Shown here: piece after piece, positions 47,816 through 59,636 of the stretch
Layout: every line of letters starts with the position of its first letter
Position numbering within the stretch: position 1 is the stretch's first letter
NCBI RefSeq assembly: GCF_000002425.4
Contig: NC_037265.1
Location: 12,914,330 to 12,978,329, forward strand
Origin: Physcomitrium patens
Taxonomy: Eukaryota > Streptophyta > Bryopsida > Funariales > Funariaceae
Length of the DNA stretch: 64,000 nucleotides
Direction: 5' to 3'
The notes under the pieces: generated by a model
Database searches by the model: none
What the model was told of the DNA's origin: nothing
What the model saw: only the letters and a program-made list of their open reading frames with translations
Translations under genes and position numbers: made by a program

Positions 47816-50800
47816 TATAGGACCTAAATATTTAGTATGAAGCCTTGGGAGAAGGTGGAAACCTAAGGATGGAAATCTAAACTAGTAGGAGGCTAATTGG
47901 GAGGGATGAAAGCAAGGCATGGTCGGATGAATGCAAGGAATGGAAAACTTCATCCCTATTGGTCGAATACCATGCCCAATGGGCTTTGAGGAGGCTGCCC
48001 GAGGCGTTATTAGGGATTAGGGTTCCTCTTTCGGGGGCATTTGGAGATTAGAAGCTAGGGTTGTAAAGTTTAGGATTTGGAGAACAATTTGTGTACAAAA
48101 ATTAGAGGATTTGGAGTTAGGGTGAAAATGTTATAACCGTTTGAAGTTAAGGTGTTTATTTAAGATATACTATTACTCTTTTGAGAGTACGAGGAGTTTT
48201 ACAGTAGCTTTTGAAGATCGGAAGAGGCGATTGGAACGGCGATTTTAAGGCCTACATCTTTTATAAAAGAAATATTACTTTTGGAGTTCATATGAAGGAG
48301 TTGTAAGGAGTTGAAGGCAACACTTCCAAATCAAAAGTAGTAAGTAAGCGGGTTTATTTGTAGTAATGGTTGAAGCCATAACTTGAGTTTTCGGAAGAAT
48401 TTTTGACTCAAACTTTTAAGAGAATGTAAAATTTTGTATTAAGAAGCTATATATACAAATTTCGTAGCATTTGAGCTTAAATTTTGTGAGATATGAAGAA
48501 AATTGCACGCAGATGTATAAAGACAAAGGTTTGAAGCGACTGTTATGGATTTCAAGATATCTCAAGATGTGCAATGAATTTGCGGTTGAAAATTGTTGTA
48601 GAAGTTAAAAAAAATATATCACTACCTCATGTAAAATAAGAGTTTTTTTGGACGGTCGGATTAAGAGATATGATGTGTTGAAATTTGAAAAAATCTCCAC
48701 ATAAGAATAAACAAGGATTTAGAAGATTTTATCATATTTTGGAAGTTGTGGATTACTTGAGGATTGTGTATTTGGTGTAATTACTCAAAAAGAGAAAAAT
48801 TATATATAAACTTAGGGCTTCCCTTATTTTCAAGCTTAATTGAATAAATAGTGACAGCTAGAAGCCCAATGTTTTCTTGAGGCAAACTCTCTCTATCCTG
48901 ACAACGCTCACTTTTTGCATTTCTTTTAGGATTATAAGTAGTAGTCACTGATAGTTTAATCCCACATCTTTTAAAGAATTCATGAGCTTTTTGTGCATTT
49001 AATTCTCTAAGATCTGTAGTGATTTTTCCTACACATCTGTAGCGGCAAATAACATCTTCAAGCAAAAATCTACAAATTTTTTCTATAGATTTTGTTCTCA
49101 ATGCTCTTCATTCTACTTGATTTGATAAATCTTCATGAGCTAAGACCAAATATCTCATTTGCCATAACCCGATTGGCATGATAACCAAATCAACAACCCA
49201 TTTAAAATGAATAGCTTGAGGATATGTAAGATGAAGACTATCTCGATGTCGTATATTAGAATACGTTTGACAAATTTCACATGACTCTACAAATAAGAGT
49301 ACATCTCCATACATATTTTTCCACCAATATCGTTCCTTAAGTTTAGCAAAAGTAGCCCAAATTCCTCTATGTCCTACCCATAAACTATCATGAAATCCTA
49401 TTAATAATTTTTGTTTCTCTTCGTTATTGCCTATCACTCTTTGTGGCATTCCAATTCCTTTCTTTGGTCTCTTCCATAAGAATCCTTCTTGAAGCAAAAA
49501 TCCATATGTTTTTTTTCTTATTTGTTTAAATTTTTCTGTAGACCAATTTTCTTACTTAGTTAAGGTATTGAAGTAATGATGAATATTCAATAATTCTCCT
49601 TCATAAAATTCTTCAAGAAATAGTTTATCTTCTTTGTTGAGATTTGATACTAAATAGAATTTTGATCCAACATCATCAATGTCTTCAACCATTTCGTCTT
49701 CTCTTTCATATCTTGCTCTAGATAGCATGTCTGCTACTAAATTGTCTTTTCCAGCAACATGCTTAAATTCTAGATTTAATGACTTAATATAAATAATCCA
49801 TCTTAATATTACAATATCTGACATTGAACAATTAGTAATCATTCCAAACAATTACAAGCAATCTGTTTCAATTACTACTATTGTACCAATCAAATAATCC
49901 CTTTCAGCTTTCATAGCCAAAACAACTCCCCAAAGTTTTCTTTTGACTTACGAATATGCATGTTGACAAGTACTTAAAACTTTAGCTCCAAATCAAATTA
50001 CAAATCTATTTCCACTTGAATCATCTTGATCCACAGTCCATCCAATAGCAATAGGACTAGTATCCACAATAAGAATTACTTGTCTATTACAGTCATAATC
50101 AATTCTTCTTAAAATTGGAGGTGTCACCAATAACACCTTTACCTTCTGTATTGTTTCAATATTATTTCTTTTCCATTTAAATTGATAATCCTTACGTAAT
50201 AATTCATACAATGGATCTGCTACATGAGCAGAATGAGGAATCTATATACGATAAAATACATAAGCTCCTAAAAACTTGCGTACTTTTGTTAAAGAGTTAC
50301 ATGAATCTTTCATCCTTCCAATTGCATCAACTTTGCTTAGATCAGGCTTTCTCCTATAAAATCCACATAAATACCCAACAATAAGAACTTCTTGCACTTT
50401 AAATGTAGATTTTGCTTCTGATAGTGTAAGATGAACCTCTTCAAGTCGAGTTAAAATCTTTTTACAATCTTATATATGATCAACAACATATTTGCGACAC
50501 CTTCTTTCATCTAAAGTTTCATCTTTTTTTCCTTTTTTACATCCTTTGATAGAAACATCATCTAAAAAGAGCATAATTTTTTTAAGAATGAAGTCTCTTA
50601 GTACTTTGTTCATCCCATTTATCATATGTGCAACTGAGTTAGTAGCAACTTGTGGGAGAGTACACATTTTAAGTAATCTAAGTGGCATTCTCATTGTTGT
50701 TACATCTCTACTCTCATACGTAAGTTAAAATTGATCATAACCTAAATATAAATCATCCATTGAATAAATTGCCCTTCCTACAAACGCTTCTGTAAACTCG

Positions 50801-51560
50801 TCTATTAAAGATCCTATACTTACATTTTTATAGTTATTGCATTCATTGGCTGCATATCTTGAATAAAACGTAACGATCCAGTTTTCTTAGGCACTGTAAA
50901 CCAACAACTAGAATATGGAGCAAAAAAAGGCTCCAAAATTTTCATTCGCATCTTTTCTTTCAATAATTCTACCAATTTAGGTAAATGTGCCCTCGGCATG
51001 GGAATTGGCCTTAAGTTCCAAAGCACATGAGGTATTGTAAAGATAACCATAGGAGCAAAAATATTAAAATCTACACATCCTATTTCACGAGATCCAAAGG
51101 CAAATGATTTACCTCGTTTCGCAAGCATTTTTTTAAAATATTCAATTTCTGTTGGAAATAAAGAATCATCACATCCAATCTTCAATTCTTCAAAAGTCTC
51201 TTTTGTAAACTCATGTCCAATCTTCTTTGGATCTCTTAAACTCTCTTCTTTTGATGCTCCTTCTATTTGTTCCTTAGAATCTTCTAGTAAAGGTCCGACA
51301 ACAAGTTTTACCTTTTTAATTACTGTTTTATATTTTGTCTCTACAATAACTTCTAGTGCTTGAAAAGATTCAAGTATAGTATAAACCTCCCTCGAATGAA
51401 TTTCCACAATATTATCATTATCCCCTAACCCAATAAATGTCATTAATTCCAAAGTATCCTCCAATCTATTTTCTTCATAAACACTTAAAATCCTCTCATC
51501 ATCTTCTAATGTCCCTAACTTGCGTAATTCCCTTTCAATACTTTATAATCTTTTTCTTTC
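46924..51560 (-). pseudogene. pol pseudogene of element F, split by a solo LTR
   Basis: RT (50470-51464) with IQDMQPMNA, TLPQVATNSV and catalytic FLDDVSIKG near 50560. The segment missing from C is present here (KSTFKVQEVLIVGYLCGFY near 50350-50400). RNase H has VDTSPIAIGW, ETDC replaced by a stop-bearing segment, and VADMLSRA. Integrase has GHRGIW and SCEICQ (49108-49497), then TTDLRELN where DRGEL is expected. The integrase core is cut at 48904 by the solo LTR and resumes at 47616 with GYMSIELITGQ. The C-terminal part (LRP-type GDW region) extends to 46924. Confidence 0.87.
47613..48907 (+). mobile_element. Solo LTR of the G family inside F integrase
   Basis: 47617-48903 (1287 bp) begins TGTCATACTG, ends CCTGACA, and matches the G LTR along its length in plus orientation. 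It has a perfect 4-bp duplication ACGC at 47613-47616 and 48904-48907. Removing it restores the integrase coding sequence, which aligns to element C across the gap. A solo LTR arises by recombination between the two LTRs of a full insertion. It contains an AT dinucleotide run at 47777-47813. Confidence 0.92.
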
Positions 51561-51688
51561 TTTTCTTTTAAATTCATCAACTTTCTTATACGTAATAATT
51601 CTATTCTCAAAAATACCAATAAAACTCGCATCAAAGGCACCTAAATCTCATGAGAGTACCTCCTCTTTTGTACCTCCATAATCTTCCT

Positions 51689-54073
51689 TTATAGTGGTAC
51701 TTCCCCAAAATCCTTAAATTCTTCAACAACCCTTGGCAATGGTTTCTCCCTCAACCTATCTCGATTCCGTTCATGATTAGGAGGTACTATTAGAAATTGT
51801 ATAGTTTTTCTTCCATCTTCACTATGTACCCTTGCATAAGCAGAACCATCATTAAGTACTTTTGTTTCCATCCATGTTGCCATAATATAAGGTTGTCCTA
51901 AAATCAATGGATAAGATGTTGTATCTTGAACAAAGAAATGTTGTTCTGTCGTAATATCTCCAATCTGAATTTTGACATATGGATAAGCTCCATATAATTT
52001 GCCTTGTGTGTTATTAGCTGCTCATATTACCCATCCATGTTCCATATCAATTGGCCATTTCCGCTTCTTATAAAGATCCTTAGATATAAGATTTATTTCA
52101 CAACCATGGTCAACTAAAGCAACAATTGGTTCTTCTATATCTCCTACTTTTACCAATACTTCAGTAGTTATCCTTGTCTAATGCTTTTGAGTATAATAGC
52201 TTGAAGCTTCTATTTTCTTATCACTATAATCTTTGAAACGTACTCATTGATTATATCCATTCTTTTTATTTGTTGATTGCTTGTAACCATTATCAACCTC
52301 TTCTTCATCTTTATATAATCTTGCATCAATAGCATGACTCATTCTAGCTTCGCCCATTAATTGCCTCTTTCGCTTAATGTTATCAATGATAACATCATGA
52401 AACTCCTTCTTTACAATTTCCAAAATCTCTTTCAATGTGAATTTCACCTTGGCATTTAATATACATTCTTCCAGTATCCCTTTTAAATTTGTTGCTGCTT
52501 CAATATCAAAAAGTAGCTTATAAGCAATTGATTTACTCTTATCTTTTGTCTCCTTTGTTTTTTCTTCCAATGATGCTGAAGTATCCTTTATAGGCAATTT
52601 TTATGAAACCGCCTCACGAGCCTCGTCTCCTCAAATTTATCTCTTAAAAGAATTTTCTTCTCTTGTATCAGCAAAATTTCTTCATCTCATTTCTTCCATC
52701 AAAGCTTCATGTTGGCTCTTAGCAATATATGCATGAACTGAAAGAGACTCAACCGGATCTTCCCAACCTATTGCACCGTGTATTGTAGCTGCAGTCCTCA
52801 ATAACGCTTTCTTAGGCATTTTTCTTTTTTGCATTGTAGAAATGGCAGAAGCCCAAAATTCACTAGTTTTTATACTTCTACCAAAGTCATCATCTATTCT
52901 AGCACCATAACTTATACTCTCTCGTGTTGCTATTCCATATTCTATTAAATAATCTTAAATCAATGCTCTCTTACCTCCTTTGCCAAAATTGGTTTGGAAG
53001 AGATCCTCTGTATCCTTTAATGCAATCTTTCCATCTTTTTAATAAATAACTCCTTGCTACACTGTATTATTAAATTCATTGCAATTCTTCCTAATATGTG
53101 AAGTGTTATCACACCAGATACATCTTTGTACATATCCTTGTTTTGAAACATTCTTCAAATTGTTTATAGAAGTATTTTCTTCAAGTCTTGTCAATTTGAT
53201 TTGAAGATCTCGCATTCCATGTATAATTTCTTCAATCCTCGTATCTCCTTTCTTTGATAAAGATGTTGAAGATTGAACAGTAGGCATTGTTGGTCGTGTT
53301 ATATGTACTGGAATTTTAGGTGCTTTTATTGCTTTTGGAATATTACTCCTATCCTTCCTCCTTTCTCTTTTTACAAGCAAATCCATCGCATATTTAATAT
53401 TTTTCTACTTTGTTGTCAATCCTTCATCTTCTTCTTTGTCTTCAAAAAGCAACTCCAATTTCCTTTATAACTCTCCATTAGAAGCTTGAAGAAATAATTC
53501 AACTTTATTCGGCTCTAATGTCAATTTTTCTACCTTCGATAATTGAGAATATTGCCTCTCAAATTTCCTTAGTAGCTCTGTTGCTTGCAAATTCTTATTA
53601 GGCCGCTCAATCTATTCTAGAAATAATTTCTTAATAACATGATCAGTGTCCTCCAAGAAATATTCGTCTTTTGATGTATGTGAAAAAATCTCCCATGAAT
53701 CTCCATAATGCTCCATAATTGATGTAATATGCTCTCTTATTTTCGGTATCATGGCAAGTCCAAATAATTCAACCATCTTCTTCTCAGAAACCCGATTAAA
53801 TTCCATTTCCCGAACATAACATCTTAAATACTTTGAAATATCCCTTCTATCAAATTGATCAATTTTATTGACCACTGCTTGCAATGCTTTGGTTGCTAAA
53901 GCTTCTTTTTTATCATTGCTTTACTGTTGCTGCATAGATAATGATAAGGCTTGAAACATACTAGCAACGGATGGATTCATGTATATACCTTATCCTTTAG
54001 AAGAAACCTCACTAGAAGCTCCACTTGAAGCTCCTCCCAAAGCTCCTTCAAAATTTTTATTCTCATTCTCCAT
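51689..54073 (-). pseudogene. gag-protease pseudogene of element F
   Basis: ATG at 54071-54073 (MENENKNFEG) gives the likely family start, which in C has become ATA. One frame holds the capsid region, a canonical knuckle CIWCDNTSHIRKNC near 53075-53116, and the protease with ALVDHGCEIN near 52100-52130 and VILGQPYI-like MILGQPYI at 51900. The C-terminal end of the protease frame (FKDFGEVPL then stop at 51689) is at the same place as in C. More than ten stops interrupt it. Confidence 0.87.
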
Positions 54074-54122
54074 AAAATAAATATGAAAATAAACAAATTT
54101 CAATACCTCCTTTTTCAAGTGT

Positions 54123-54140
54123 TTCACGTCAAATTCACCA
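54123..54140 (-). promoter_or_regulatory. Primer binding site of element F
   Basis: TGGTGAATTTGACGTGAA on the minus strand, four bases from the LTR, two transitions away from the site in C. Confidence 0.75.
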
Positions 54141-54144
54141 TTTA

Positions 54145-54392
54145 TGTCGTATTATATGCTATCTTGCTTGAGAATGAACCGGGCATCTGGCTGTAGAAGA
54201 TAAAATGATGTTTTACAAGTATCCAAGTAGTCTAGTAGATTTTAACCATCTAAATATAAACTATTTTGGATTTCAATATAAAAGCTTACTCCCAATACAA
54301 AGTGCTTAGAAACACTATTTTTAATAACTTCGAGATATTATAAGCACAAATTCTTCATTTATTTGTTTATTTTATTTTATTTTATTTTTATT

Positions 54393-54428
<36 letters not shown>

Positions 54429-56066
54429 TGTTTATTTTTAATTTTTAATTTTTAATTTTTAATTTTTAAACCTTAATCCTAGATAGCAAGCTTTGGCAAG
54501 CTGTAATTTTCAATCTGATCGTCCAATTGTTGTAGAACTTCTACCTCTAGTGTTTTTGTAAGTCTTCTAAATGCTCAAGAAGTTTTAATCCAATCTAACA
54601 TACACATTGCAAGAAAACATCGTAAATCTACAGTGATGTCCCTTGACTGCCGCCTAGAAAGTTGATAACAAATCTTGACTTGTAATTTCTCCTTCTCCAA
54701 TTATTAATTCATATTCAAACCTTGTGTACAGCTCTGCTTTTAAGTCCTCGACTTACCACATTAAAATTTACCTTATTCCAATTGATAGATCTCCAAATAT
54801 TATAGAAACCCTAAACAACTCTAATATGCCGACTTCTGATACCTCTTTATACTAATAATTAAATATTCTCTATTTGTGATGTTAGATTAATACAAATTTT
54901 TGCAAGCACTTGGCATACTCAACCATCTAGATACCTCTAAAATTTCAACCGTAGATGTTTTTTTCAATTTTATAAAACAATCAAGAGTACTAGTCTTAAC
55001 TTTATTATACAAAAAAATCCAATTCACCAATACAAATACTAACTTTGAGCAACAATTGCAAAATCCTCCCAAACCCTATGAAACTAAGTCTTACACCTTT
55101 CAAAGGAACTTGAAGCTAGCTCTCCGACCCCAAAAATCCCGATCTCCGAATGTCCTCTTCCTTTTTCTTTCTTTTTCTTTAACTCTATGAGGTCCCCTAT
55201 TCTTCTGCCCTGGACTCGGAATTGGAAAAGCACACCACGCTTCCATGGAATTCTTGCCTCTAAGAGGATCTTTCCATCAAATGGATGTTTCTCTTGAAAT
55301 GGCATATAGAACAAAAGAGCTTGAAATAGAATCGAAGCCTCCATATTTGGGACCTCATTGGGTTGCCCAATCGAATCAGGCCTTATAATGGGTAAGAGGC
55401 CCATAACAAGACCTAGATTGGATGTCTCCGTAATTAGTTCAAATCAGTCCTTTACATCAAGCTCATCCAAATATTGAATTTGTCCTTTCTCTTTTTATCG
55501 ACTCTTGGTAAGAACGGCTTAGACACATTCCACCCAATTTATCAAAGAATCTTGAAGACCTTCATTTATCTCTTCAATTTTTTCTTGGCTTTAGATCTAC
55601 TGATCTCGATTATTGAAATTGAATGGAGCATTATATTACTGATAAGTATGCCCTGACTACTTACTATTCTCACACACTGGCACATAATTGTCACTAGCTC
55701 TGGGATTGGAACATTGACAAGTATAATGACCAATCTGTCTGCAACAAAAACATTGAAGTGGTCTTCTTGCACTTCCATCAGGCATATTATGTGTCTCCAG
55801 TGGTATATACCTACTAGGCTTGTTCTATGGAGGATTAGAAAATGATCTTGGTCGTCCCATTAGTACGGAGGGTACTTGATTTGATGACGCCGGTGGAGCA
55901 TACGCTGTTGTCACGTTCTGTGGTACAACTTGCAATGGAGTGACATTAATTGGCCCTTGAATATTGGCACTAGAATTGGCCACTGTTTCTAACATCTAAG
56001 ATGACTAAATATTAATAAAACTTTTTTATTTATATTTTCACCACATAGTCATGTTACAACACGACA
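54145..56066 (-). repeat. 5' LTR of element F, with captured gag segment
   Basis: 1922 bp, TGTCG to CGACA ends. About 600 bp longer than the C LTR because it retains a larger stretch (about 55080-55990) homologous to element H gag-protease on the same strand. That stretch includes a zinc knuckle (FCCRQIGHYTCQC near 55715-55750) and the RPLQC and NPRASDNYV flanks. It also contains ATT and TTTTTAA simple repeats at 54390-54470. Confidence 0.88.
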
Positions 56067-56226
56067 ACAGAGGCTTTGGTTCCATTTCAAGCTGTTCCGT
56101 TCTGTATGCCATATTGGAAGAAATGTCCTTTCCATGGAAAGATCCTCTTAGAGGCGGGAATTTCATAGAAGCATAGTCTGTTGTTCCAATTTTGAATCCA
56201 GGGCGGAAGAATAGTGGACCTCATGG

Positions 56227-56264
<38 letters not shown>

Positions 56265-57254
56265 GCATTCGGAGATCAAAATTTTGGGGGTTGAAGAACT
56301 AGCTTCAAGCTCCTTCAAAAGGTATAAGACTTGATTTCATAGGATTTGGAAGGACTTGGCAATCACTGCTCAAAGTTAGTGTTTGTATTGGTGAATTGGA
56401 TTTTTTTTGCAATAAAGTTAAGGCTAGTATTCTTGACTGTTTTGTGAAATTGGAGAAATATGTACAATTGAAATTTTAGAGGTATCTAGATGGTTGAGTA
56501 TGCCAAGTGCTTGCAAAAATTTATATTAATCTAATGGCACGAATAGAGGATATTTGATTATTAATATAAAGAGTTATCAGAAGTTGGCATATTGGAGTTA
56601 TTTAGGATTTTTGTAATATCTGGAGATTTATCAGCTGGAATAAGGTGAATTTTGATGTAGTAAGTCGAAGACTTAAAGAAGAAGCTGCACACAAGGTTTG
56701 AATAAGAATTAATAATTGGAGAAGGAGAAATAGCAAGTCAAGGTTTGTCATCAACTTTCTAGGCGACGATCAAGGGACATTAGTGTGGATTTACGACGTT
56801 TTCTTGTAATCTGTATGTTAGATTGGATTGAAACTTCTTGAACATTTAGAAGACTTGTAAAGACATTAGCAATAGAAGTTTTACAACAATCGGACGATCA
56901 GATTGAGAATTGCAACTTACCGAAGCTTGTTGTCTATGGTTAAGGTTTAAAAATTAAAAAATTAAAAAATTAAAAAATAAAATAAAAAAATAAAAAAAAT
57001 AATATTAATAACAATAAAATAAAATAAATATAACAAATAACAAAAGAATTTATGCTTATAATATCTTGAAATTATAAAAAATAGTATTTCTAAGCACTTT
57101 GTATTGAGATTAAGCTTTTACATTGAAATCCAAAATAGTTTGTATTTAGATAGTTGAAACCCACTAGACTACTTGGATACTTGCAAAACATCATTTTATC
57201 TTCCACAGCCAAACGCCCAGTGTGTTCTCAAGCAAGATAACACGTAATACGACA
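56067..57254 (+). repeat. Truncated family 2 LTR J, inverted relative to F
   Basis: Plus-oriented LTR that starts in the middle (ACAGAGGCTTTGG, close to the H protease linker) and ends CGTAATACGACA. It pairs with 54145-55345 of the F LTR as an inverted repeat. A 30-base poly-A run lies at 56231-56260. F probably inserted into J; the rest of J is lost. The right flank ACGG (57255-57258) is where J entered element D. Confidence 0.82.
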
Positions 57255-58267
57255 ACGGTCCCTATTACAGCTAGACAAATTCATTTTTGAATACATTGTC
57301 TTTTTTGACAATAGTGCTCTTTATTTTGTTGTTTTGTTGCTTCTTTAGATAATATTGAGTAGTATATTTAGATTCTTCAAAATATAAGTACAATCCTTTT
57401 TGACAATAATGAGTCTTTTATTGCTTGGTAATAGGTTTAAAACGTACCACATTAATTTGCATATCCTCTACTTCTAAATGTATGTGTTGAAGAGATGTTG
57501 GTATTTCCATCAAATTGTAGTAATGTTGAGGTCCATTTGTGCGATTCTCAAATCAAAATTCAAAAAGTCAATTGTCACATTTTACAATAAAATCAATTGT
57601 TTGACTCAATGTTTGAAGATCATGTAAGTTGAGCATGAATTTCTTTACTTCATATTGTAATCTATTGAGAAATTGGCTAATAAATACTGCATCATCCTAC
57701 TTGATATCAATTACAAGTTGTAGAAAATGTAAAGCATATAATGTTACAGATCAATTGCCTTGTTACAAAATATGAATCTTATTGGTTGCAACATGAGTTA
57801 CATTATATTTTCTATATGTGGATCAAAATTCTGCCAAAAATGCCTCTAGATTATTTAATATTGAATCTCGTCATTCAAGAAAAGATGAAAACCACGATAA
57901 TGTACAACCTAAAAGAAATGTAGTAATGAATATAACTTGTGATCTCGGAATTGAATAGCTTTAAGATTGAAGTTCAATCACAAATTCTACTTGATTAATA
58001 TATCCTTTAAATTTGGATCTTGTACCATCAAACTTCTCGAGTAGGGAATTCTTGGTTCTCTAATACTTGAAGGATGTTCTACTATGGATAGAGGGACATG
58101 ATTTGGTGCAGATATTGAGGCAACTTTAATCACATCTATATCCTCACTTCCTGCTATTCTTTTGATCCTTGTGGTGGTAAGCTAAGTTGATGCATTACAA
58201 GCATCAACTCTCTCAATTGCTCTTTCATTTGTGCCATTGCATTCTTCATTTCAACAAGTTCTACCAT
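57255..58267 (-). pseudogene. gag pseudogene of copy D
   Basis: ATG at 58265-58267 (MVELVEMKNAMAQMKEQ), homologous to MAELVEMK of element B. The frame is open for 37 codons to a stop at 58154. The remainder is recognisable by alignment but broken, including the zinc knuckle remnant near 57360-57400. It ends with the equivalent of B 7510. Confidence 0.8.
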
Positions 58268-58438
58268 AATAATATTTAGAAAAAGATCTAATACCTCGAA
58301 AGATAAGTAGAAGAAAGGACTTGAGGACAAAAAAAATACTAAGAATAATATTAGTTTAAAAGAGGGTAATCTACTACTTCTAATATTTTTATGTCTTATC
58401 ATAAGAAAAGAGTAATCAACTCTTAATCAAGATAAGAT

Positions 58439-58452
58439 AAAGCTCTGATATT
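58439..58452 (-). promoter_or_regulatory. Primer binding site-like sequence of D
   Basis: AATATCAGAGCTTT on the minus strand, about 20 bases from the LTR edge at 58474, as in element B. Confidence 0.5.
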
Positions 58453-58473
58453 ATAACTATACTCTTGTTAATC

Positions 58474-58560
58474 TGTTAAAAACATGAATTGGAAGATGAT
58501 GCATAAACCAATAAATTCCATATTAAAGAAAAAGTGATAAAATAAAAATAAAAAAGTAAT

Positions 58561-58600
<40 letters not shown>

Positions 58601-58777
58601 AAAATGACCAAAAGATAAGAAAATTGAAACTTTTGAAACTAGACTAAAAGCAAAAAAAGAGTTGATAAGAGTAAAGAAAGCTTCACTCTTATCTTTATAT
58701 ATACTATCTAATTAGGAGCTATGTAGTGATGTTCTATAGGACCTCCAAAATGTGTTGACTTTGTAGGACACATGCCT
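58474..58777 (-). repeat. 5' LTR of D, part 1
   Basis: 3' half of a family 1 LTR, with a 32-base poly-A expansion at 58567-58598. Interrupted at 58777 by copia I. Confidence 0.85.
58773..58777. repeat. Target-site duplication of copia I, left (TGCCT)
   Basis: TGCCT, identical to 63275-63279. Confidence 0.9.
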
Positions 58778-59080
58778 TGTTGAAGATCAGCAAGTACTTG
58801 CTTAGTTACAACTACATTGAGTTTAAACATAGTATGTTGTTAATAATAAAAAGGTAGCACAGAGTTAAAGTAAGTTATTGTGGTGGCATCAAGGATTTAG
58901 TTGGATGAGGTAGAAATGTATTTAATATCACAAGGATGGAAGTTGCCTCGTAGGTGAGCAAACCACCACCTATAAGTAAAGAATTTTGGAAGTAAGAAAC
59001 ATCTTTTTCCACACTTTTCTTGAACTACAATCCTTGCTGATGCTAAGTATTTGTAGCTTTTAGACTTCTTTTCTTCAATA
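58778..59080 (+). repeat. 5' LTR of copia I
   Basis: 303 bp, TGTTGAAGATC to TTCAATA. Followed at once by GGTTATGGACCCACTC, probably the primer region; the tRNA is not assigned. Confidence 0.9.
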
Positions 59081-59636
59081 GGTTATGGACCCACTCACAT
59101 TTGCTTGAATTTTTTTTGAAGTTCTTTGAAGTGGTTTTGTAAGTGTGGAGTAGATCAAGTTGTTGTTACTGATGTTAGGCTTTGGAAGAACTTAACTTTC
59201 AGATTCAGATCTTGATCTAGATCATGGTTTGCTCTTACTTGTGGTTAAGAGCATTTTGATGTTAGTGTCTTGTTTTTCACCTATAGACAAAGTTTGCATT
59301 GTACTTTTGCTAAGATAGATCCTTAGTAATCTAACTTTACGATTTCATGTCCTAAAGTTGCTCATTGTACTTAAAAGGCCTCTTATGGTGTATAGAGGTG
59401 ATTTGTGAGCATAAGAGAGATATTAGAGTGGCAAATCAGATTTGAGACACTTAGATAAGTCATCAGACTTGTGACAAGTCTTAGAAGTGAAGTTGAGAGT
59501 GTTTTTGAGAGTTAAAACACTAGTTTATTCACAAAGAAAGATTCTGTGATTCTAATGCACCAAACCTTCTTGCTGATTTTTGAGAGCATTAGAACTTCTT
59601 CTTATAATTTTTTTTTGATACAACTCTTCCTTAGAC

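Larger units (their letters stand above)
46854..56066 (-). mobile_element. Ty3 element F (family 2), 3' LTR lost
   Basis: Closest relative of C: same LTR start, primer site, polypurine tract and proteins. The 3' LTR is reduced to a few bases (ACACGATA) next to element H, while the 5' LTR at 54145-56066 is whole. A solo LTR of the G family sits in its integrase gene. All frames have stops, with many more than in C, so it is older. Confidence 0.9.

Noticed and set aside
54361..54470. ATT and TTTTTAA tandem runs considered as a possible repeat array of interest
   Set aside because: Simple sequence; the mirrored runs near 56945-57010 only reflect the inverted LTR copy.
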